This document shows, in pieces, positions 62,188 to 64,000 of a stretch of 64,000 bases of DNA (position 1 is its first letter; every line of letters begins with the position of its first letter). The position numbers were made by a program, and so were the translations under genes. This DNA is from Synechococcales cyanobacterium S06. Its GTDB lineage: Bacteria; Cyanobacteriota; Cyanobacteriia; Cyanobacteriales; JAABRE01. The stretch spans positions 1-64,000 of the forward strand of contig JAABRE010000010.1 of assembly GCA_011391125.1 (NCBI GenBank), in the 5' to 3' direction. The notes beneath the pieces are model-generated. The model was not told the DNA's origin. It saw nothing but the letters and a program-made list of their open reading frames with translations, and made no database searches.

Positions 62188-63288
62188 TTATCCTTGGGGG
62201 TCAAAAAAGCGATTATAATAAACAAAACGATAGATTTTATTAGTGGTAAATTCTGCGTCTTTAGGGTAAAAAGTGATTAAATTATTGTGTTTTAAAGTGA
62301 TTTTTTTTTGTGAACCTCCTAAACGATTGCCATTAAGGGCAATCAAACGGAAAAATCTTGGATTAGGTATTAAAAAAGTTTCCCTTTTCTGTATTTCTAA
62401 ATCGGCAATATGAAGCGGAATATCAGGAATAAAAACATGGGAATCTGGGTCAGAACCAATGGTAATTTTACCTTTTGCTGGCAATCTAATTGATAATCCC
62501 TCCTCAATTTTTTCCTGTTCACTATCACTAACAAAGCTTAAAATATTAGTCTGAATTACCGGGTAAGATGGCAATAATTTAATGGTTTTTTGTGGTTGAG
62601 AATTAGCTTCTTCTTCATCAAAAAAAGTATCGCCTGTATATTCAAAACCTGCGCCAGCGCGTAAAGCTACTAAGTAACTAGGAGAATTTGTCAAGCTAAA
62701 TGTTAAACCTAATAATAGACCTAAAATGGCAAAACCTAAAGGATCTTCAGCCGCTTGTAAAAATGGGGGCATTTCTGTTAATTTAGTCCGCAAAAATTCA
62801 AACAAAATTGCTGCTACTAAACTGGCAAAACTAGCACCAATTAAACTAACAGTAAATCTGCGCCAAAAACGTTTAGGATCGCCAGCTTCAACGGTTTCCC
62901 AACGCCAAGTTAAACCCTCAGTTAAACCGACAGAAATCCCAATTATTAACCAACCAACTACCCGAATAATCGGAGCAGGAATTTTCAATTGTGGTATGAA
63001 TAAAATTTGAGAAATGCCTCCCGAAACTAAACCTAAAACTGCACCTAAACCTAATGCAATAAAAAAGGGAATTATGGCTTTTCTAAGACACAGTTTTGGT
63101 CGAGTGGGATTACTAATAAAGATTTCGTTAATGACCATTCCTACTGCAATAGAAATGGCAATACAAGGAAATAAAACCATTTCAGGAAAGCGTTTTAATA
63201 ATCCTAAATCAGAGAGAAATACTTGGCCAATATTCCACCCAATTAAAGCTGATGTGATTCCCGCTAATATATAAAGGTATATTCTCAT
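62188..63288 (-). CDS. Multi-span membrane protein with FHA-like C-terminus (long)
   Basis: The 366 residues have about six to seven Gly-rich membrane helices (residues 1-215), then a linker and a C-terminal beta domain with KGKITIGSDPDSHVFIPDIP, resembling an FHA domain start. Canonical SRxxH and SxN are not seen (HIADLEI takes the place), so it may bind another ligand. It pairs with the exported VWA gene 2 bp downstream. It resembles 58070-58912. Confidence 0.78.
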   Translation of the reverse strand: MRIYLYILAGITSALIGWNIGQVFLSDLGLLKRFPEMVLFPCIAISIAVGMVINEIFISNPTRPKLCLRKAIIPFFIALGLGAVLGLVSGGISQILFIPQLKIPAPIIRVVGWLIIGISVGLTEGLTWRWETVEAGDPKRFWRRFTVSLIGASFASLVAAILFEFLRTKLTEMPPFLQAAEDPLGFAILGLLLGLTFSLTNSPSYLVALRAGAGFEYTGDTFFDEEEANSQPQKTIKLLPSYPVIQTNILSFVSDSEQEKIEEGLSIRLPAKGKITIGSDPDSHVFIPDIPLHIADLEIQKRETFLIPNPRFFRLIALNGNRLGGSQKKITLKHNNLITFYPKDAEFTTNKIYRFVYYNRFFDPQG

Positions 63289-63434
63289 AAATTACTTATA
63301 ATTTTAGTCAATTTAGTTGTTAATTTAACGTTTAAATAAGTTGATAAAAAGATTATACACTATCTTTCTTGTTTTGAGTCCCGTAATCATATTTAATTTT
63401 ATTAAGATTTATTAAAAATAATAAATTAATAAGC

Positions 63435-64000
63435 TTAAAAACTAACCAGATTATACAATACACTAATGACACTGGCTAAAATTGCTGTAACAATTACCCA
63501 GACAAAAAACTCTCTAATTCTTAATCCTAATTTTTCTTTAAAAGTTAGATTATATTTATCTTTAAACCACATAAATCTATATAAAAAATAAAACAAATAA
63601 GCAAAAATAAAGGCAATCCAATGATTAATAAATGAGCCAAAAAATATAAAAATAATTGCCAAAGGAACATTCATGATTATCGGAATAATCATAATTATTT
63701 CTGAGTCTAATTCTGCGGTTATCAAGGCAAAAATTACATAAATAATAAACCACATTAACAAATATAATAAACTAATTAAAAAGCTTTTAATTAAAGGATA
63801 ATCTTGAAAAAATTGAGTAACTTTCCAGGAAATTATGCTAATATTTGGCTTACAATAATAATAAAATTCAATAATTTTATTTTTAATGAAGTTAAATAAT
63901 ATATCTAATTTTAAAGTGAGACATAAAGTAATAATTGGCAAGATACAAACTTCAATTAGATTAACATAACGATAAACTGTCAGGTTATAAATCTGAGTTG
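63435..64000 (-). CDS. Membrane protein, 5' end beyond the right edge
   Basis: The frame ending at 63435 has about four membrane helices (for example SFLISLLYLLMWFIIYVIFA and WVIVTAILASVISVLYNLVS). A TTG at 63939-63941 could start a 168-residue protein, but the frame is open to the edge (TQIYNLTVYRYVNLIEV), so the real start is probably outside. The family is unknown. It lies 146 bp upstream of the long FHA-like membrane gene and could begin the operon. Confidence 0.6.
   Translation of the reverse strand, partial: TQIYNLTVYRYVNLIEVCILPIITLCLTLKLDILFNFIKNKIIEFYYYCKPNISIISWKVTQFFQDYPLIKSFLISLLYLLMWFIIYVIFALITAELDSEIIMIIPIIMNVPLAIIFIFFGSFINHWIAFIFAYLFYFLYRFMWFKDKYNLTFKEKLGLRIREFFVWVIVTAILASVISVLYNLVSF

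Overview
The window is AT-rich chromosomal DNA of a cyanobacterium. The evidence is repeated HIP1-type GCGATCGC octamers (for example near 5975, 9022, 13981, 33740, 48728, 52738), HpsE-type glycosyltransferases, a NatE/LivF-like permease ATPase, an InrS-like metal regulator, a PEP-CTERM protein and many short intergenic palindromes. Gene content and low GC fit a Geminocystis/Cyanobacterium-like unicellular lineage, but that placement is inference.

Layout. 0-5.5 kb: the 5' end of an ISAs1-type transposase runs off the left edge, followed by a complete Type III restriction-modification pair (res, mod) on the minus strand. 5.7-15 kb: housekeeping and small genes (glucokinase, YebC, tRNA-Ser(GCT), an anti-sigma-type kinase, a DMT transporter, an SPFH protein, MsrB with a twin-arginine-like leader, an MBL-fold protein with a degraded metal site, a site-2 protease). 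15-21.4 kb: a PEP-CTERM protein and a 1772-residue secreted-type protein with 19 ELWxxDGT repeats, cadherin-like modules and RTX repeats. The first 37 codons of the latter are cut off by an in-frame TGA inside a perfect 30-nt palindrome. 21.5-34.8 kb: a coiled-coil gene truncated by a MITE, ferredoxin, LivF/NatE, queA, DegT aminotransferase, FetB, CIA30, HD-GYP, pth and gltX. 34.9-38.5 kb: polysaccharide-type glycosyltransferases, one frameshifted. 38.6-53.1 kb: universal stress protein, pgk, paired coiled-coil paralogs around a methyltransferase, an unusual one-chain TolQ/ExbB-like plus OmpA-like membrane protein, folC, an InrS-like repressor, RecQ, an HlyD-type adaptor, a TPR protein, a response regulator and a type IIA topoisomerase A subunit.

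53.3-64 kb: a nearly contiguous minus-strand cluster that looks like one signalling module. It holds a zinc-ribbon Ser/Thr kinase with TPRs, a zinc-ribbon FHA protein, a cytosolic VWA protein with a basic Thr-rich tail, a small unknown protein, two multi-span membrane proteins with FHA-like C-termini, a membrane TPR protein, an exported/anchored VWA protein and a Uma2 protein. A kinase, phosphothreonine readers and metal-binding scaffolds in one cluster suggest phosphorylation-dependent assembly at the membrane. This is the best candidate for an undescribed system here.

Intergenic DNA carries several repeat families: heptanucleotide arrays that sit at stop codons, a GTTGTTGCGCTTTAGCGC palindrome, an AAATCCGATTT/AAATCGGATTT hairpin, and a GGTGGG/CCCACC hairpin. 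No CRISPR array, rRNA or prophage was seen.
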